DNA from: Pusillimonas caeni
GTDB taxonomy: Bacteria; Pseudomonadota; Gammaproteobacteria; Burkholderiales; Burkholderiaceae_B
Length of the DNA stretch: 64,000 nucleotides
Reading direction: 5' to 3'
Assembly (NCBI RefSeq): GCF_003545815.1
Contig: NZ_PDUW01000004.1
Span: 186,001 to 250,000, forward strand
Shown one piece after another: positions 46,029-56,274 of this stretch. The notes under the pieces are model-generated. The model was not told where the DNA came from and made no database searches. It worked only from the letters and a program-made list of their open reading frames with translations. Position 1 is the first letter of the stretch. Each line of letters starts with the position of its first letter. The translations under genes and the position numbers were made by a program.

Positions 46029-46786
46029 TTGTTTTCCTGGGTAACCGCCACGGGCAGCGACAGCTGCGCCGACTTGCGCGCCCTGCCCCGGCCGGACGCC
46101 CCCTTGCCCAGTCCCAATGCCTGCACCGCGGCAATAGCCTGGGTGGCCGCAAGCTGCTCGGCGGCGCGCCGGCTGGAGCCCGGCGCCGAGACCTTGATGT
46201 CCAGCGCGGGAATGGAACACTCGACGTCGAACATCTGATTGTGCGCCGCACCGTGCGTGGCGACCACGGTATAGGTGGGCAGATCGAGCTTGCGTCCCTG
46301 AAGCAGCTCCTGCAGCAGGGTCTTGGGATCTTTGCCCAGGGTCTTGGGATCGACGCTTTGCACGATGGGCGTGTACAGCCGCACAATGGTCTTCTGGGCC
46401 GCGTCGAAGCCCGCATCCAGGAAGATGGCGCCGAATATGGCTTCCAGCGTGTCGGCCAGGATGGAGGGGCGGCGAAAGCCGCCGCTCTTGAGTTCGCCCT
46501 CGCCCAGGCGAAGGTACTGGGACAGGGACAGCTTCTGGGCGATGTCGGCCAGGGACGACTGCTTGACGAGGTTGGCCCGAAGGCGCGACAGGTCGCCTTC
46601 GTCGATCTTGGCAAAGCGCTTGAACAGCATGGCGGCGACCACGAAGTTCAGCACCGAGTCGCCCAGGAATTCGAGACGCTCGTTATGGCGCGCGCTGTGA
46701 CTGCGATGCGTCAGCGCCTGCTCGAGCAAGGAAGCATCCTGGAATCGATAATCGAGTGCGGTTTCGAGGGTTGCCGTGCTCGCCAT
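46025..46786 (-). CDS. rnc: Ribonuclease III
   Basis: 253 residues. The RNase III signature [16 protein letters not shown] is near residue 38, with the second acidic cluster at [13 protein letters not shown] and a dsRNA-binding domain at about 155-225. The C-terminal tail is basic. It shares one base with the lepB stop (TAATG) and overlaps era. Confidence 0.97.
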   Translation of the reverse strand: MASTATLETALDYRFQDASLLEQALTHRSHSARHNERLEFLGDSVLNFVVAAMLFKRFAKIDEGDLSRLRANLVKQSSLADIAQKLSLSQYLRLGEGELKSGGFRRPSILADTLEAIFGAIFLDAGFDAAQKTIVRLYTPIVQSVDPKTLGKDPKTLLQELLQGRKLDLPTYTVVATHGAAHNQMFDVECSIPALDIKVSAPGSSRRAAEQLAATQAIAAVQALGLGKGASGRGRARKSAQLSLPVAVTQENK

Positions 46787-47673
46787 TATTGGAATCCGCC
46801 AATACGACTGGGTTCGCTGAAATTCATCCAGATGAGAAAGGCCCGCCCGACGATGTTCTGTTCGGGCACGAAGCCCCAGTAACGGCTGTCGAGGCTGTTG
46901 TCCCGATTGTCGCCCATCATGAAGTAATGGCCCTCCGGCACCTTGCAGCGCACCCCGTTATGGAAGTACTCGCAGTTGCTTCGATACGGATAATCGGCGA
47001 TCGGCATGTAGTCCTGGGGGGCGTGCTTGTTGAGCAGCAGGCTGTGCTGCTTGTCGCCCAGCATCTCAGTATACCGCCCGACATAGACCGAGCGATCGGG
47101 CTCGAAATAGTCGCCCGAGCGCGTCTGGGTGACGGGCTGGCCGTTGATGAACAGCATTTTGTCCTGGTAGACGACCTCGTCTCCCGGCACGCCCACCACC
47201 CGCTTGACGTAATCGATATCGGGTTCGACCGGATAGCGGAACACCAGCACATCGCCGCGCTTGGGCTCGCCGATGTCGATGATCTTCTTGTCGATCACCG
47301 GCAGACGGATGCCGTACTGGAATTTGTTGACCAGGATCAGGTCGCCATTTTGCAGCGTGGGCAGCATGGAGCCCGACGGAATGCGGAAAGGCTCGACCAC
47401 GAACGATCGCAGGACGAACACGAACAGGATCACCGGAAAGAAACTGACGCAGTATTCGATCCACCAGGGCACGCGGTGAGCATCGTCGTAGGCCTCTTGG
47501 CGCAGGCGCGCCGCCTCGACCGTGCCCACGCCCGTGGGATTGGCGTCGAACACCGCCATCTGCGCCTGGGCGCGCTGCAGGCGGCGCGACCGCAGATAGA
47601 AGAAATCCAGCGCCCAGACCGCGCCCGTGACCACCAGCAGCACAAAAAGTATCAGTGCGAAATCCCAGCTCAT
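46786..47673 (-). CDS. lepB: Signal peptidase I
   Basis: 295 residues. Two N-terminal membrane segments flank a short loop, followed by the periplasmic catalytic domain with Ser in [11 protein letters not shown] and Lys in [12 protein letters not shown], and [14 protein letters not shown]. It cleaves secretory leader peptides. It follows lepA by 25 nt. Confidence 0.96.
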   Translation of the reverse strand: MSWDFALILFVLLVVTGAVWALDFFYLRSRRLQRAQAQMAVFDANPTGVGTVEAARLRQEAYDDAHRVPWWIEYCVSFFPVILFVFVLRSFVVEPFRIPSGSMLPTLQNGDLILVNKFQYGIRLPVIDKKIIDIGEPKRGDVLVFRYPVEPDIDYVKRVVGVPGDEVVYQDKMLFINGQPVTQTRSGDYFEPDRSVYVGRYTEMLGDKQHSLLLNKHAPQDYMPIADYPYRSNCEYFHNGVRCKVPEGHYFMMGDNRDNSLDSRYWGFVPEQNIVGRAFLIWMNFSEPSRIGGFQ

Positions 47674-47698
47674 GCCCAGCTAATCCTATTGTTTTTGC

Positions 47699-49492
47699 CT
47701 ATTTGTCTTCGACCTGCAAGATGGCCAGGAAGGCCTCCTGGGGTATCTCCACGTTGCCCACCTGCTTCATGCGTTTCTTGCCGGCCTTTTGTTTCTCGAG
47801 CAGTTTTTTCTTGCGCGAGATGTCGCCACCATAGCACTTGGCCAGCACGTTCTTGCGCAGCGCCTTGACGCTCTCGCGCGCGATGATCTCGGCGCCGATG
47901 GCCGCCTGGATGGCGATGTCGAACATCTGGCGCGGGATCAGCCCACGCATCTTGCCGACCACCTCGCGCCCCCGATAGCGGGCGTTGCTGCGGTGCACCA
48001 TCATCGACAGCGCATCGACCCGGTCGCCATTGATCAGCACGTCGACCTTGACCACGTCCGAAGGCTGGTATTCCTTGAACTCGTAGTCCATGGAAGCATA
48101 ACCCCGCGACACGGACTTCAGCCGGTCGAAAAAGTCGAGCACGATCTCGGCCAGCGGCACTTCGTAGACGAGGTGGACCTGCCGGCCGTGATAGCTCATG
48201 TTCTTCTGCACGCCGCGCTTGGCCAGGCACAGAGTCATGACGGGGCCGACATACTCTTGCGGCATGAACAGCGTGAGCGTCACCATGGGCTCGCGTATCT
48301 CGGCGATCTGGCCGATTTCCGGCATGCGCGAGGGGCTTTCTATCATGACCACCGAACCGTCGCGCTGCTCGACTTCGTACACCACCGAAGGCGCCGTGGT
48401 GATGATGTCCATGTCGAACTCGCGCTCGAGGCGCTCTTGCACGATCTCCATGTGCAGCAGCCCCAGAAAGCCGCAGCGAAAGCCGAAGCCCAGCGCCTGG
48501 GACACCTCGGGTTCGAACATCAGCGACGAGTCGTTGAGCTTGAGTTTTTCGAGGGAGTCGCGCAGCTGGTCGTACTCGCTGCTTTCGACCGGATAGAGCC
48601 CGGCGAACACCTGCGGCTTGACCTCTTTGAAACCCGGCAGCGGCCGGTCGGCGGGCTTGCCCGCCAGGGTGATCGTGTCGCCCACCTTGGCGTGCTCGAG
48701 CTCTTTGATGCCGGTGATGACGAAGCCCACCTCGCCCGCCGACAGCCTGGAGCGCGGTTCGGACTTGGGGGTGAATACGCCCAGCTGGTCGCAGGGATGG
48801 GTGGCGCCGCTGGCCATCAGCTGCACCTTGTCCTTGATGTTGAGCACGCCATTGACGATGCGCACCAGCATGATGACGCCCACGTAGTTGTCGAACCACG
48901 AGTCGATGATGAGCGCCTGCAGCGGCTTGGCGGGGTCTCCCTGGGGCGCGGGCACCTTGGCCACGACGGCTTCGAGGATGTCATCCACGCCCATGCCCGT
49001 CTTGGCGCTGGCCAGGATGGCCTCGGAAGCGTCGATGCCGATGACGTCCTCGATCTCCTGGCGGGCGGCGTCGGGATCGGCCGAGGCCAGATCCATCTTG
49101 TTGAGCACCGGCAGCACCTCGACGCCCAGCTCGATGGCGGTATAGCAATTGGCCACGGTCTGGGCCTCGACGCCCTGCGAAGCATCCACGACCAGCAGGG
49201 CGCCCTCGCAGGCGGACAGGGAGCGGCTGACCTCGTACGAAAAGTCGACGTGGCCCGGGGTGTCGATGAGGTTCAGCGCATAGACTTTGCCGTCGCGGGC
49301 CTTGTAGCTCAGCGAAGCCGTCTGGGCCTTGATGGTGATTCCCCTTTCACGCTCGATGTCCATGGAGTCGAGCACCTGGGTCGACATCTCGCGGTCGGCC
49401 AGGCCGCCACAGCGCTGGATCAGCCTGTCGGCCAGGGTCGACTTGCCGTGATCGATGTGGGCAATGATGGAAAAGTTGCGGATGTGATCCAT
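47699..49492 (-). CDS. lepA: Elongation factor 4 (LepA)
   Basis: 597 residues. Translational GTPase with [26 protein letters not shown] and NKMDL, ending in the LepA-specific C-terminal domain ([18 protein letters not shown]). It promotes ribosome back-translocation or 30S biogenesis. It heads the lepA-lepB-rnc-era-recO-PIN run. Confidence 0.97.
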   Translation of the reverse strand: MDHIRNFSIIAHIDHGKSTLADRLIQRCGGLADREMSTQVLDSMDIERERGITIKAQTASLSYKARDGKVYALNLIDTPGHVDFSYEVSRSLSACEGALLVVDASQGVEAQTVANCYTAIELGVEVLPVLNKMDLASADPDAARQEIEDVIGIDASEAILASAKTGMGVDDILEAVVAKVPAPQGDPAKPLQALIIDSWFDNYVGVIMLVRIVNGVLNIKDKVQLMASGATHPCDQLGVFTPKSEPRSRLSAGEVGFVITGIKELEHAKVGDTITLAGKPADRPLPGFKEVKPQVFAGLYPVESSEYDQLRDSLEKLKLNDSSLMFEPEVSQALGFGFRCGFLGLLHMEIVQERLEREFDMDIITTAPSVVYEVEQRDGSVVMIESPSRMPEIGQIAEIREPMVTLTLFMPQEYVGPVMTLCLAKRGVQKNMSYHGRQVHLVYEVPLAEIVLDFFDRLKSVSRGYASMDYEFKEYQPSDVVKVDVLINGDRVDALSMMVHRSNARYRGREVVGKMRGLIPRQMFDIAIQAAIGAEIIARESVKALRKNVLAKCYGGDISRKKKLLEKQKAGKKRMKQVGNVEIPQEAFLAILQVEDK

Positions 49493-49554
49493 AAACCTGC
49501 GAAAGAGGCCCGGAAAAGGGGCGATTGTGAAGGGGCCGAAAACGCGGCGATACG

Positions 49555-49585
49555 TAAAAAAGAGGAGCGCATCGGGCGCCCCTCT
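49555..49585 (-). terminator. Terminator between degP and lepA
   Basis: Minus strand: AGAGGGGCGC - CCGAT - GCGCTCCTCT then TTTTTACG, a 10-bp stem with one G:T pair. It ends the sigma-E module 26 nt after the protease gene, so lepA needs its own promoter. Confidence 0.85.
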
Positions 49586-49610
49586 TGCTGTTACTGCATT
49601 TTAGCCGTTT

Positions 49611-51089
49611 TTATTTGGATGGCGTGACGGGCACCCACTGCGTCTGCCCGTCGCGCCAGATGAGCATGGCGGCCGCCCGATTCTTGTCCAGGCCCTTTAC
49701 CACCTTGGCGAACTGGGCCGCATCGGTGATGTCCTCGTTGTTGACGGTAAGGATGACGTCGCCCGGCACAATGCCCGCTGCGGCGGCCGGCCCCTGCGAC
49801 TGCGACACCTGGACGCCGCCCTTGATGCCGGCCTGCTTGCGCGCGGCCTCGGGGACGTCGGCCACCGTCAGCCCCAGAGAGTCGGCGGTGGTGCCGCGCG
49901 ATTCGGGCGCCTGCGTCGAAGCGGTTTCGGTCGCCGAGGGCATTTCTCCTACCTTGACCTTGAGGGTCTGGTTCTTGCCCTTGCGCCACACCTCGATGTC
50001 GGCCCGGGTGCCCGGCTTGGTTTCGCCGACGATGCGAGGCAGGTCGGTCCAATGCTTGATATCCCTGCCGTCGAATTTCGTGATCACGTCGCCCGAGCTC
50101 ACGCCCGCATCGGCCGCGGGCCCGCCCGGCTCGACATTGCTGACCATGGCGCCGCGTGCATCGCCCAGGCCGATCGCCTTGGCCACGTCGGGGGAAACCT
50201 GGCCGATCTGGACGCCGATGCGGCCGCGAGTGACCTTGCCGTGCTCTTTGAGCTGCTCGACGACCCGCATCACTTCGTCGATGGGGATGGCCAGCGAAAT
50301 ACCCATAAAGCCGCCGCTTTGCGAGATGATCTGCGAATTGATGCCGACCACTTCCCCGGCCAGGTTGATGAGCGGACCACCCGAATTGCCGGGATTGACC
50401 GCGACATCGGTCTGGATGAAAGGCAGGTAATCGCCCGTTTCGCGATTGATGGCGCTGACGATGCCGGCGGTCACGGTCGAATCCAGCCCGAACGGCGAAC
50501 CGATGGCCAGCACCCACTGGCCCTTCTTGAGCTGCTTGGAGTCGCCGATGGGCAGCGGCGACAGGCCTTTGACGTCGATCTTGATGAGGGCGATGTCGGT
50601 GCGCGGATCGGTGCCGATGACTTCCGCGGTGTGCTCTTTACCGTCCGTCATGGTGACGAAGATGCCGTTGGCGCCCTCGACCACGTGATTGTTGGTAAGA
50701 ATGTAGCCGTCGCTGGAGATGATGAAGCCCGATCCCACTCCACGCGGCACAATGCGCTCTTCCTCGGAAGGAGGCGGCATGTTGCGCCGCGGAGAAGGCT
50801 GGGCGCCCGGAGGCATGAAGTCGGGTCCGAAGAACCAGCGGAACATTTCGTAGGGGTCGGTTCCCCCGGGCCCGAAAGGCGACTGGCGCACTGTCACGGC
50901 TTCGGTGGTGCGGATATTGACCACCGAGCCTTCGGTCTTGGCAACCGCCTCGGTGAAATCGGGAACGGCCAGGACCGGGGCCGACGGCTGGGCCGTCGAG
51001 GCCATGGACGCGCAGGCCAGTACGACGCCGACGGCGGCCGCTGACAGGAACTGCTTGAATTTATACATGGACATGCATGCTGTACGCAT
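49611..51089 (-). CDS. degP: DegP/MucD-type periplasmic serine protease
   Basis: 492 residues. Signal peptide (about 1-33), trypsin-like domain with His in LTNNHVVEGA, Asp in RTDIALIKID and Ser in NPGNSGGPLINL, then two PDZ domains (about 285-370 and 400-490). It degrades misfolded envelope proteins. It is encoded behind rpoE-rseA-rseB, the algU-mucA-mucB-mucD layout. GAGGAG precedes ATG 51089. Confidence 0.92.
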   Translation of the reverse strand: MRTACMSMYKFKQFLSAAAVGVVLACASMASTAQPSAPVLAVPDFTEAVAKTEGSVVNIRTTEAVTVRQSPFGPGGTDPYEMFRWFFGPDFMPPGAQPSPRRNMPPPSEEERIVPRGVGSGFIISSDGYILTNNHVVEGANGIFVTMTDGKEHTAEVIGTDPRTDIALIKIDVKGLSPLPIGDSKQLKKGQWVLAIGSPFGLDSTVTAGIVSAINRETGDYLPFIQTDVAVNPGNSGGPLINLAGEVVGINSQIISQSGGFMGISLAIPIDEVMRVVEQLKEHGKVTRGRIGVQIGQVSPDVAKAIGLGDARGAMVSNVEPGGPAADAGVSSGDVITKFDGRDIKHWTDLPRIVGETKPGTRADIEVWRKGKNQTLKVKVGEMPSATETASTQAPESRGTTADSLGLTVADVPEAARKQAGIKGGVQVSQSQGPAAAAGIVPGDVILTVNNEDITDAAQFAKVVKGLDKNRAAAMLIWRDGQTQWVPVTPSK

Positions 51090-51143
51090 CTTATTGACTC
51101 CTCGTACTAAAAGCTGTGCCTAAGGGCCCGCAATACTGAAACC

Positions 51144-52199
51144 CTAATGCAGTGCGCCGCCAGGGGGCACATATTCGATGTGCTCCACGAGCTGGCTCAG
51201 GGTGCCGGCCGGGACTTCTCCGATGGCCGTCAACCAATGATCGCCGATGCGGGCGCCGTAGATGTTCATGGCGCCATTGCGCGCCGCGCCCTGGGGCATC
51301 AGGCGGGACTCCTGCGAAGGATGGAATTGCTCGATGAAGACCGATATGGCTGCAAGCCCGTCGGTCAGCACCATCTGCATGACCGGCTTGCCCGACTTCA
51401 TGGGGCGGGAAACCTGTGTACTGTGGACGAAGCCCGGCGGCAGGGCCACCCGCCACCCGAGTTCGGCGATGTCGACGGCCTTGGTGGGAAGCTCGATGGT
51501 GCGCCAGCCGCGCATGTCCCAAGATGTTTGAAGTTCGCGCGCCTGCACCGCCGTGCCCTGCTGCAGCGAGGTGAAGGCGATCTGGTTGACGACCTCGCCG
51601 TGTTCGTCGACGGTTTGCGCCTTGATCAGCAGCTTGCTGTCCGGGTCGACGCAGAAGCGATAGCCGTAGCGCAGATCGTCCCGAGGGTGAATTTCGGCGG
51701 GGATGCATTCGTGTCCCGCGACGCGCTGGCGTTGCGTGCCCATGCGCAGCGTGTAGTGGCTGTCCAGATCGTGGCCTTCGCCTAGCAGCACGCCGGGGAA
51801 GCGGTCCATGCGATGCTTTTCGACCAGCACCAGCTCTTTTGTGGGCACCAGGCACTGCACCGTGTCGTTGTGCCGGATGAATTCGCGTGGTTCGCCGTCG
51901 AGGATGACCAGCCGCTCGCGCTCTCCGGTGCCGTCGACCACGTGCACGATGCGCGAAGACTGCATGCTGGCGCCCTGCTGGTAGGTGAACACGCCGGAAT
52001 AATCGGAGTTGCGGGCCGCCTGCTGGGTTTGATGCAGAAAGCGGGTGACTTCGCCTTGGAGCGGATCGGCGGCCTGGGCGCGCTGCGCGGCGCTTGCCAT
52101 GGCACAGGCGGCCATGAGCAGCACCACGCCCAACCGCGACAGCGCCCCATCGCGCGCTGCGGGTCCGTGCGTCCGAAATGCCAGAGCCTGCTTCGCCAT
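51144..52199 (-). CDS. rseB: Sigma-E factor regulatory protein RseB/MucB
   Basis: 351 residues. Signal peptide ending near AAQRAQAAD. The LolA-like domain (about 45-220) starts FLHQTQQAARNSDYSGVFTYQQGA, followed by the C-terminal domain (about 240-340). It binds the periplasmic part of RseA and shields it from DegS. It starts within the rseA stop (TGATG). Confidence 0.92.
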   Translation of the reverse strand: MAKQALAFRTHGPAARDGALSRLGVVLLMAACAMASAAQRAQAADPLQGEVTRFLHQTQQAARNSDYSGVFTYQQGASMQSSRIVHVVDGTGERERLVILDGEPREFIRHNDTVQCLVPTKELVLVEKHRMDRFPGVLLGEGHDLDSHYTLRMGTQRQRVAGHECIPAEIHPRDDLRYGYRFCVDPDSKLLIKAQTVDEHGEVVNQIAFTSLQQGTAVQARELQTSWDMRGWRTIELPTKAVDIAELGWRVALPPGFVHSTQVSRPMKSGKPVMQMVLTDGLAAISVFIEQFHPSQESRLMPQGAARNGAMNIYGARIGDHWLTAIGEVPAGTLSQLVEHIEYVPPGGALH

Positions 52200-52684
52200 C
52201 AGCGCGAGGCCCCCATGTCGAACGACACCTGGCGGATGGGGTTGGCGCCTGCGAACTGGCGATGGGCCTCGATGTAGTCGTCTACCTGGCCTTCGTCCGC
52301 GGCAGCCAGCACCTGGGTCTGCGCCCCGCCGGAAGCCTGGCCGGAGAAATAGGGCAAGGCGACCCAGATGACCGAGGCGACGGCCGCGGCCACCGCTACG
52401 CCCGACAGCCCGAGCCGGGTGGCCGAAAAGACCCGGCGCTGGGGCGCCACGATAGCCGGCTCGGCGTCGATGGCCTTGGATACCCTGGCGTAGAACAGGT
52501 CGGACGGCCTGATGGCGAGTTCGTCGCTGCGCAACACGTCGCCAATCAGATGGTAAGTGTCCCACACCTGCCTGCCGTAGGGCGAGTCGAGGTCTTCGGG
52601 ACGGATTTCTCCGTCGCCGTCCATCCATGCGGATACGGTGCTGTCCCAGGAATCGGTCTGGGCGTCGGAATTGACACCTTGCAT
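52199..52684 (-). CDS. rseA: Anti-sigma-E factor RseA/MucA
   Basis: 161 residues. The cytoplasmic sigma-binding region contains STVSAWMDGDGEIRPEDL and VWDTYHLIGDVLRSDEL (RseA_N). A single membrane helix lies near residues 92-112, with a short periplasmic tail ending in RQVSFDMGASR. AAGGAG precedes the ATG. It holds sigma-E inactive until cleaved during envelope stress. Confidence 0.92.
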   Translation of the reverse strand: MQGVNSDAQTDSWDSTVSAWMDGDGEIRPEDLDSPYGRQVWDTYHLIGDVLRSDELAIRPSDLFYARVSKAIDAEPAIVAPQRRVFSATRLGLSGVAVAAAVASVIWVALPYFSGQASGGAQTQVLAAADEGQVDDYIEAHRQFAGANPIRQVSFDMGASR

Positions 52685-52695
52685 TTGAATACTCC

Positions 52696-53295
52696 TTACC
52701 ACCGACGTTCGGAATCGGTGTCCAAAACAGGACGCAACTGCGTCGCGATGGCCTCGCGGGCGCGAAATATGCGCGACCGGACCGTGCCTATGGGACAACC
52801 CATGGTCTGGGCGATGTCCTCGTAGCTCATGCCCTCGATTTCGCGCAGGACGATCGCGGTGCGCAGCTCTTCGGGCAGCGCGTTGATGGCCGCGTTGACC
52901 GTCTCGACGATCTGCCTGCTGGCCGCCAGCGACTCCGGCGTACTGATATCGGTTAGGTTGTCGATCTGACTAAAAGTTTCACCGTCTTCGGTCTCTATTA
53001 CATTTGGAGCGCTGGGGCGCCGCGCGCTGGACGCCTGCCAGTTGCGCGCCGTATTGATGGCGATGCGGTACAGCCAGGTGTAAAAAGCGCTTTCCCCGCG
53101 GAACTGCGGCAAGGCGCGATAGGCCTTGATGAAGGCTTCCTGGGCGACATCCTCGACGTCGCCCGGATCGCGTATCATGCGCGACAGCAGGCGCATGATC
53201 TTGCGCTGGTACTTGAGCACCAGCAGATCGAACGCCCTTTTGTCCCCGCGCTGCACCCGGGCGACCAGTTCGGCATCGACGTCGCGTTCGCTCAT
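52696..53295 (-). CDS. rpoE: RNA polymerase sigma-E factor (AlgU/RpoE)
   Basis: 199 residues, ECF sigma factor. Region 2 has YQRKIMRLLSRMIRDPGDVED and FYTWLYRIAINTARN; region 4 has GMSYEDIAQTMGCPIGTVRSR. It drives envelope-stress genes and heads rpoE-rseA-rseB-degP. Its ATG overlaps the stop of the ygfX-like gene (ATGA). Confidence 0.97.
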   Translation of the reverse strand: MSERDVDAELVARVQRGDKRAFDLLVLKYQRKIMRLLSRMIRDPGDVEDVAQEAFIKAYRALPQFRGESAFYTWLYRIAINTARNWQASSARRPSAPNVIETEDGETFSQIDNLTDISTPESLAASRQIVETVNAAINALPEELRTAIVLREIEGMSYEDIAQTMGCPIGTVRSRIFRAREAIATQLRPVLDTDSERRW

Positions 53296-53738
53296 TGACC
53301 CTCCGTGATGCGCGTACGGGGCTGTTCGGGGCTGCGCGCCGCGAGCTGACGCAAGCGCCGCCAACCAGACGATGATACATCGCTGCGCCAGACGGTCAAT
53401 TTCAGGACTGCGCCAGAGGAAGGTGAAAACTTCAGGGTGGTCCAGGCGGGGCCGTGCCAGACGTGCCGCAGGGCGAGCGCCCGGCGCTCACCGCCGTGCT
53501 CGAACGCCCAGCCGCCTTCCCAGCCCCGGGCCGACAATCTGCCTTGAAGCGGGGCGACCCGGCCCAGGCGGGGACCCGCCGTCAGCCGCGCCAGCAAAAG
53601 CGCCGCCAGGGCGGCCCAACATGAAACGGCGATGCACAGGCTGGCAAGCGCCGCCGCGCCCAGGAGGAGCGCGGCCGCCCGGGCCCATGCGGCCCGCCGG
53701 ACCGGCCATTCGAAGCTTTGCGGCGTCCGGGTAGTCAG
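53292..53738 (-). CDS. YgfX/CptA-like membrane protein, start codon unclear
   Basis: About 135-148 residues in an open frame between the fabF and rpoE coding regions, overlapping the rpoE start. Two adjacent hydrophobic helices (AALLLGAAALASLCIAV and AALAALLLARL) precede a small beta domain ending SDVSSSGWRRLRQLAA, matching E. coli YgfX (SMDEAEWRDLRRIL). No ATG or GTG is in frame: CTG 53744/53738 or TTG 53597 are the options, and TTG would remove both helices. Confidence 0.6.
   Translation of the reverse strand: MTTRTPQSFEWPVRRAAWARAAALLLGAAALASLCIAVSCWAALAALLLARLTAGPRLGRVAPLQGRLSARGWEGGWAFEHGGERRALALRHVWHGPAWTTLKFSPSSGAVLKLTVWRSDVSSSGWRRLRQLAARSPEQPRTRITEGQ
53372..53399 (-). promoter_or_regulatory. 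Predicted sigma-70 promoter for rpoE inside the ygfX-like gene
   Basis: Minus strand TTGACC (53399-53394), 16-nt spacer, TATCAT (53377-53372), about 75 nt before the rpoE ATG. It would let rpoE-rseA-rseB-degP be expressed independently of the fab operon. Confidence 0.5.
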
Positions 53739-53740
53739 AT

Positions 53741-54970
53741 TCAGACCCGCTTGACGACCATGGAGCCGTTGGTTCCGCCAAACCCGAAGGAGTTGGACAA
53801 AGCCACGTCGATCTTGAGATCGCGCGCCTGGTTGGCGCAGTAGTCAAGATCGCACTCGGGATCCTGGTTGAAGATGTTGATGGTGGGCGGGGAAACCTGG
53901 TGATGCACGGCCAGCGTGGTGAATACGGCTTCGATTCCGCCCGCGGCGCCCAGCAGATGGCCCGTCATGGACTTGGTGGAATTGACGACCAGCCTGGAGG
54001 CATGGTCGCCGAACGCCAGCTTGAGCGCCTCGGTTTCGTTCTTGTCGCCCAGCGGCGTGGACGTGCCGTGCGCGTTGACATAGCTGACGTCCCGGGGGTC
54101 GATCTGGCCGTCGCGCAGGGCATTGACCATGCCTCGGCAAGGGCCCTCGCGGTCGGGCGAGGTGATGTGATGAGCGTCGGAGCTCATGCCGTAGCCCGCG
54201 AACTCGCCATAGATCTTTGCCCCGCGCTTGCGCGCGTGCTCGTATTCTTCGAGCACCAGCACGCCGGCGCCCTCGCCCAGGACGAAGCCGTCGCGGTCGA
54301 CATCCCAGGGGCGCGAGGCCGTGGCGGGATCGTCGTTGCGCGTGGACAGCGCCCGCATGGCGGCAAAGCCGCCGATGCCCAGGGGGGAAACGGTGGATTC
54401 GGCGCCGCCCGCCACCATGACGTCGGCGTCGCCATATTTGATGAGCCGCGCCGCATCGCCGATGGAATGCAGCCCGGTGGTGCAGGCCGAGACGACCGCG
54501 TAGCTGGGCCCCTTCAGGCCCAGCATGATGGACAGCTGGCCCGAGACCAGGTTGATGAGCGAGGCCGGTACGAAGAAGGGCGAGATGCGCCGCGGCCCGC
54601 GATCGAGATAATCGATCTGGGTTTCTTCGATGCGGGGCAGGCCGCCGATGCCCGAGCCCACGATGACGCCGACCCGGTCGGCATTGGCGTCGGTGATTTC
54701 AAGGCCCGAATCCTTCCAGGCCTGCACGCCCGCCGCCACGCCGTAATGGATGAAAGTATCCATCGTCTTGGCTTCCTTGGCGGCCATATAGTGCGTCACG
54801 TCGAAATCTTTGACTTCACCCGCTATCTGCGCGTTGAAGGCCGATGGATCGAAACGCGTAATGCGCCCGACGCCCGAACGCCCATTGACGATATTGTCCC
54901 AAGCGCTTTCGACACTGTTGCCCACTGGCGAAACAATACCGAGGCCGGTAATGACGACACGTCGCTTCAC
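53741..54970 (-). CDS. fabF: Beta-ketoacyl-ACP synthase II
   Basis: 409 residues. Thiolase-fold condensing enzyme with catalytic Cys in VVSACTTGLHS, His in NAHGTSTPLGD and His in KSMTGHLLGAAGG. It elongates acyl-ACP with malonyl-ACP. The start is GTG 54970 (VKRRVVITGLG) behind AGGGGAG; the frame extends further but lacks family similarity. Confidence 0.97.
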   Translation of the reverse strand: MKRRVVITGLGIVSPVGNSVESAWDNIVNGRSGVGRITRFDPSAFNAQIAGEVKDFDVTHYMAAKEAKTMDTFIHYGVAAGVQAWKDSGLEITDANADRVGVIVGSGIGGLPRIEETQIDYLDRGPRRISPFFVPASLINLVSGQLSIMLGLKGPSYAVVSACTTGLHSIGDAARLIKYGDADVMVAGGAESTVSPLGIGGFAAMRALSTRNDDPATASRPWDVDRDGFVLGEGAGVLVLEEYEHARKRGAKIYGEFAGYGMSSDAHHITSPDREGPCRGMVNALRDGQIDPRDVSYVNAHGTSTPLGDKNETEALKLAFGDHASRLVVNSTKSMTGHLLGAAGGIEAVFTTLAVHHQVSPPTINIFNQDPECDLDYCANQARDLKIDVALSNSFGFGGTNGSMVVKRV

Positions 54971-55117
54971 GGATGACTCCCCTAAATTGAAAGAGCGGTT
55001 CGAGGCAAACATGCCCGTTGGAGCGCCGGACCCGTAGGTCGGACGCCGCAGGCCTGTTTTCTAGGAACCGCCCCTCTGGCGCGGCACGTGACGCCGCACC
55101 CCTTCTAATGATTGAAA

Positions 55118-55357
55118 TTACTGCTTGCTGTGCGAGTTGATGTAGTCCATGGCTTGCTGAACCGTCGTGATCTTCTCGGCTTCCTCGTCGGGAATCTCGG
55201 TTTCGAATTCGTCTTCGAGTGCCATCACGAGCTCGACCATATCGAGCGAATCGGCACCGAGGTCGTCAAGGAATGAAGATTCGTTTTTGATCTCGGCTTC
55301 GTTGACGCCAAGTTGCTCAGCGACGATCTTCTTGACGCGCTGTTCGATGCTTTCCAT
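55118..55357 (-). CDS. acpP: Acyl carrier protein
   Basis: 79 residues, strongly acidic. Ser37 in the [11 protein letters not shown] motif carries the phosphopantetheine arm. ATG 55357 ([11 protein letters not shown]) is the family start. The 147-nt gap to fabF contains GC-rich hairpins but no clear T-run. Confidence 0.98.
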   Translation of the reverse strand: MESIEQRVKKIVAEQLGVNEAEIKNESSFLDDLGADSLDMVELVMALEDEFETEIPDEEAEKITTVQQAMDYINSHSKQ

Positions 55358-55388
55358 GCAGATCTCCAATTGGGAAAAAATCCCGCGA

Positions 55389-55394
55389 ATTATA
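55389..55394 (-). promoter_or_regulatory. Candidate -10 box for acpP
   Basis: TATAAT on the minus strand in context GGCTATAATTC, 32 nt before the acpP ATG. An internal promoter would fit the high demand for ACP. The -35 is poor. Confidence 0.4.
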
Positions 55395-55526
55395 GCCAAA
55401 CGTCTCGGTTGTGGGCGCCGGCCATGACAAAAAAATGGCATTTCCAAAGACGGGGATTTGCGCCGCCGGGCGAATCGTCTGTTGGGAACACCTCTGAAAT
55501 GAACAGATTTTACCCTGTTCGCCTGT

Positions 55527-56270
55527 TTACATGTACATACCGCCGTTGACGTGCAGCGTGGTCCCGGTAATGTAACCCGCCTGCGGTCCGGCCAGAAAGG
55601 CGACCGCGTGGGCGACGTCGGCGGCCGAACCCAGACGTCCCAGGGGGATCTGGGTGAGCAGCGCCGCGGCCTGCGCCTCGCTCAGGGCGCGGGTCATGTC
55701 GGTTTCGATGAAGCCGGGAGAGACGCAGTTGACCGTGATGTTGCGGCTGCCCAGTTCGCGCGCCAGGGCCCGGGTCATGCCGGCCACGCCGGCCTTGGCC
55801 GCCGCGTAGTTGGCCTGCCCCGGATTGCCGCTGGAACCGACGATGGAGGTGATGTTGATGATGCGGCCGGAACGGGCCTTCATCATGGTCTTGAGCACGG
55901 CGCGCGACAGGCGGAACACCGCGGTCAGATTGGTATCGAGCACCGCGGCCCAGTCGTCGTCCTTCATGCGCATGGCCAGCGTGTCGCGCGTGATGCCCGC
56001 GTTGTTCACCAGGATGTGCGGACCGCCGTCTTCTCCGGCGAGCTCGGCCACCAGGGCTTCACAGCCCGGCGCATCGTTCACGTCCAGCACGACGCCCCGC
56101 CCGCCGGAGGCGGCCAGCATCTCGGAGATCGAGCTGGCGCCCTGCTGAGAAGTAGCCGTGCCGACGACTTTTGCGCCGCGCTCGGCCAGCTCGAGCGCGA
56201 TCGCCTTGCCGATGCCGCGCGTTGCGCCGGTGACCAATGCGATCTTGCCGCTGAGTTCTTGCTGTTGCAC
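55527..56270 (-). CDS. fabG: 3-oxoacyl-ACP reductase
   Basis: 247 residues, short-chain dehydrogenase. NADP site [15 protein letters not shown], and catalytic Ser-Tyr-Lys with YAAAKAGV. It reduces beta-ketoacyl-ACP. It starts with GTG 56270, 4 nt after fabD. Confidence 0.96.
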   Translation of the reverse strand: MQQQELSGKIALVTGATRGIGKAIALELAERGAKVVGTATSQQGASSISEMLAASGGRGVVLDVNDAPGCEALVAELAGEDGGPHILVNNAGITRDTLAMRMKDDDWAAVLDTNLTAVFRLSRAVLKTMMKARSGRIINITSIVGSSGNPGQANYAAAKAGVAGMTRALARELGSRNITVNCVSPGFIETDMTRALSEAQAAALLTQIPLGRLGSAADVAHAVAFLAGPQAGYITGTTLHVNGGMYM

Positions 56271-56274
56271 GAGC

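Noticed and set aside
47789-49627. 612-codon plus-strand frame opposite lepA
   Set aside because: Antisense shadow; lepA on the other strand is complete.
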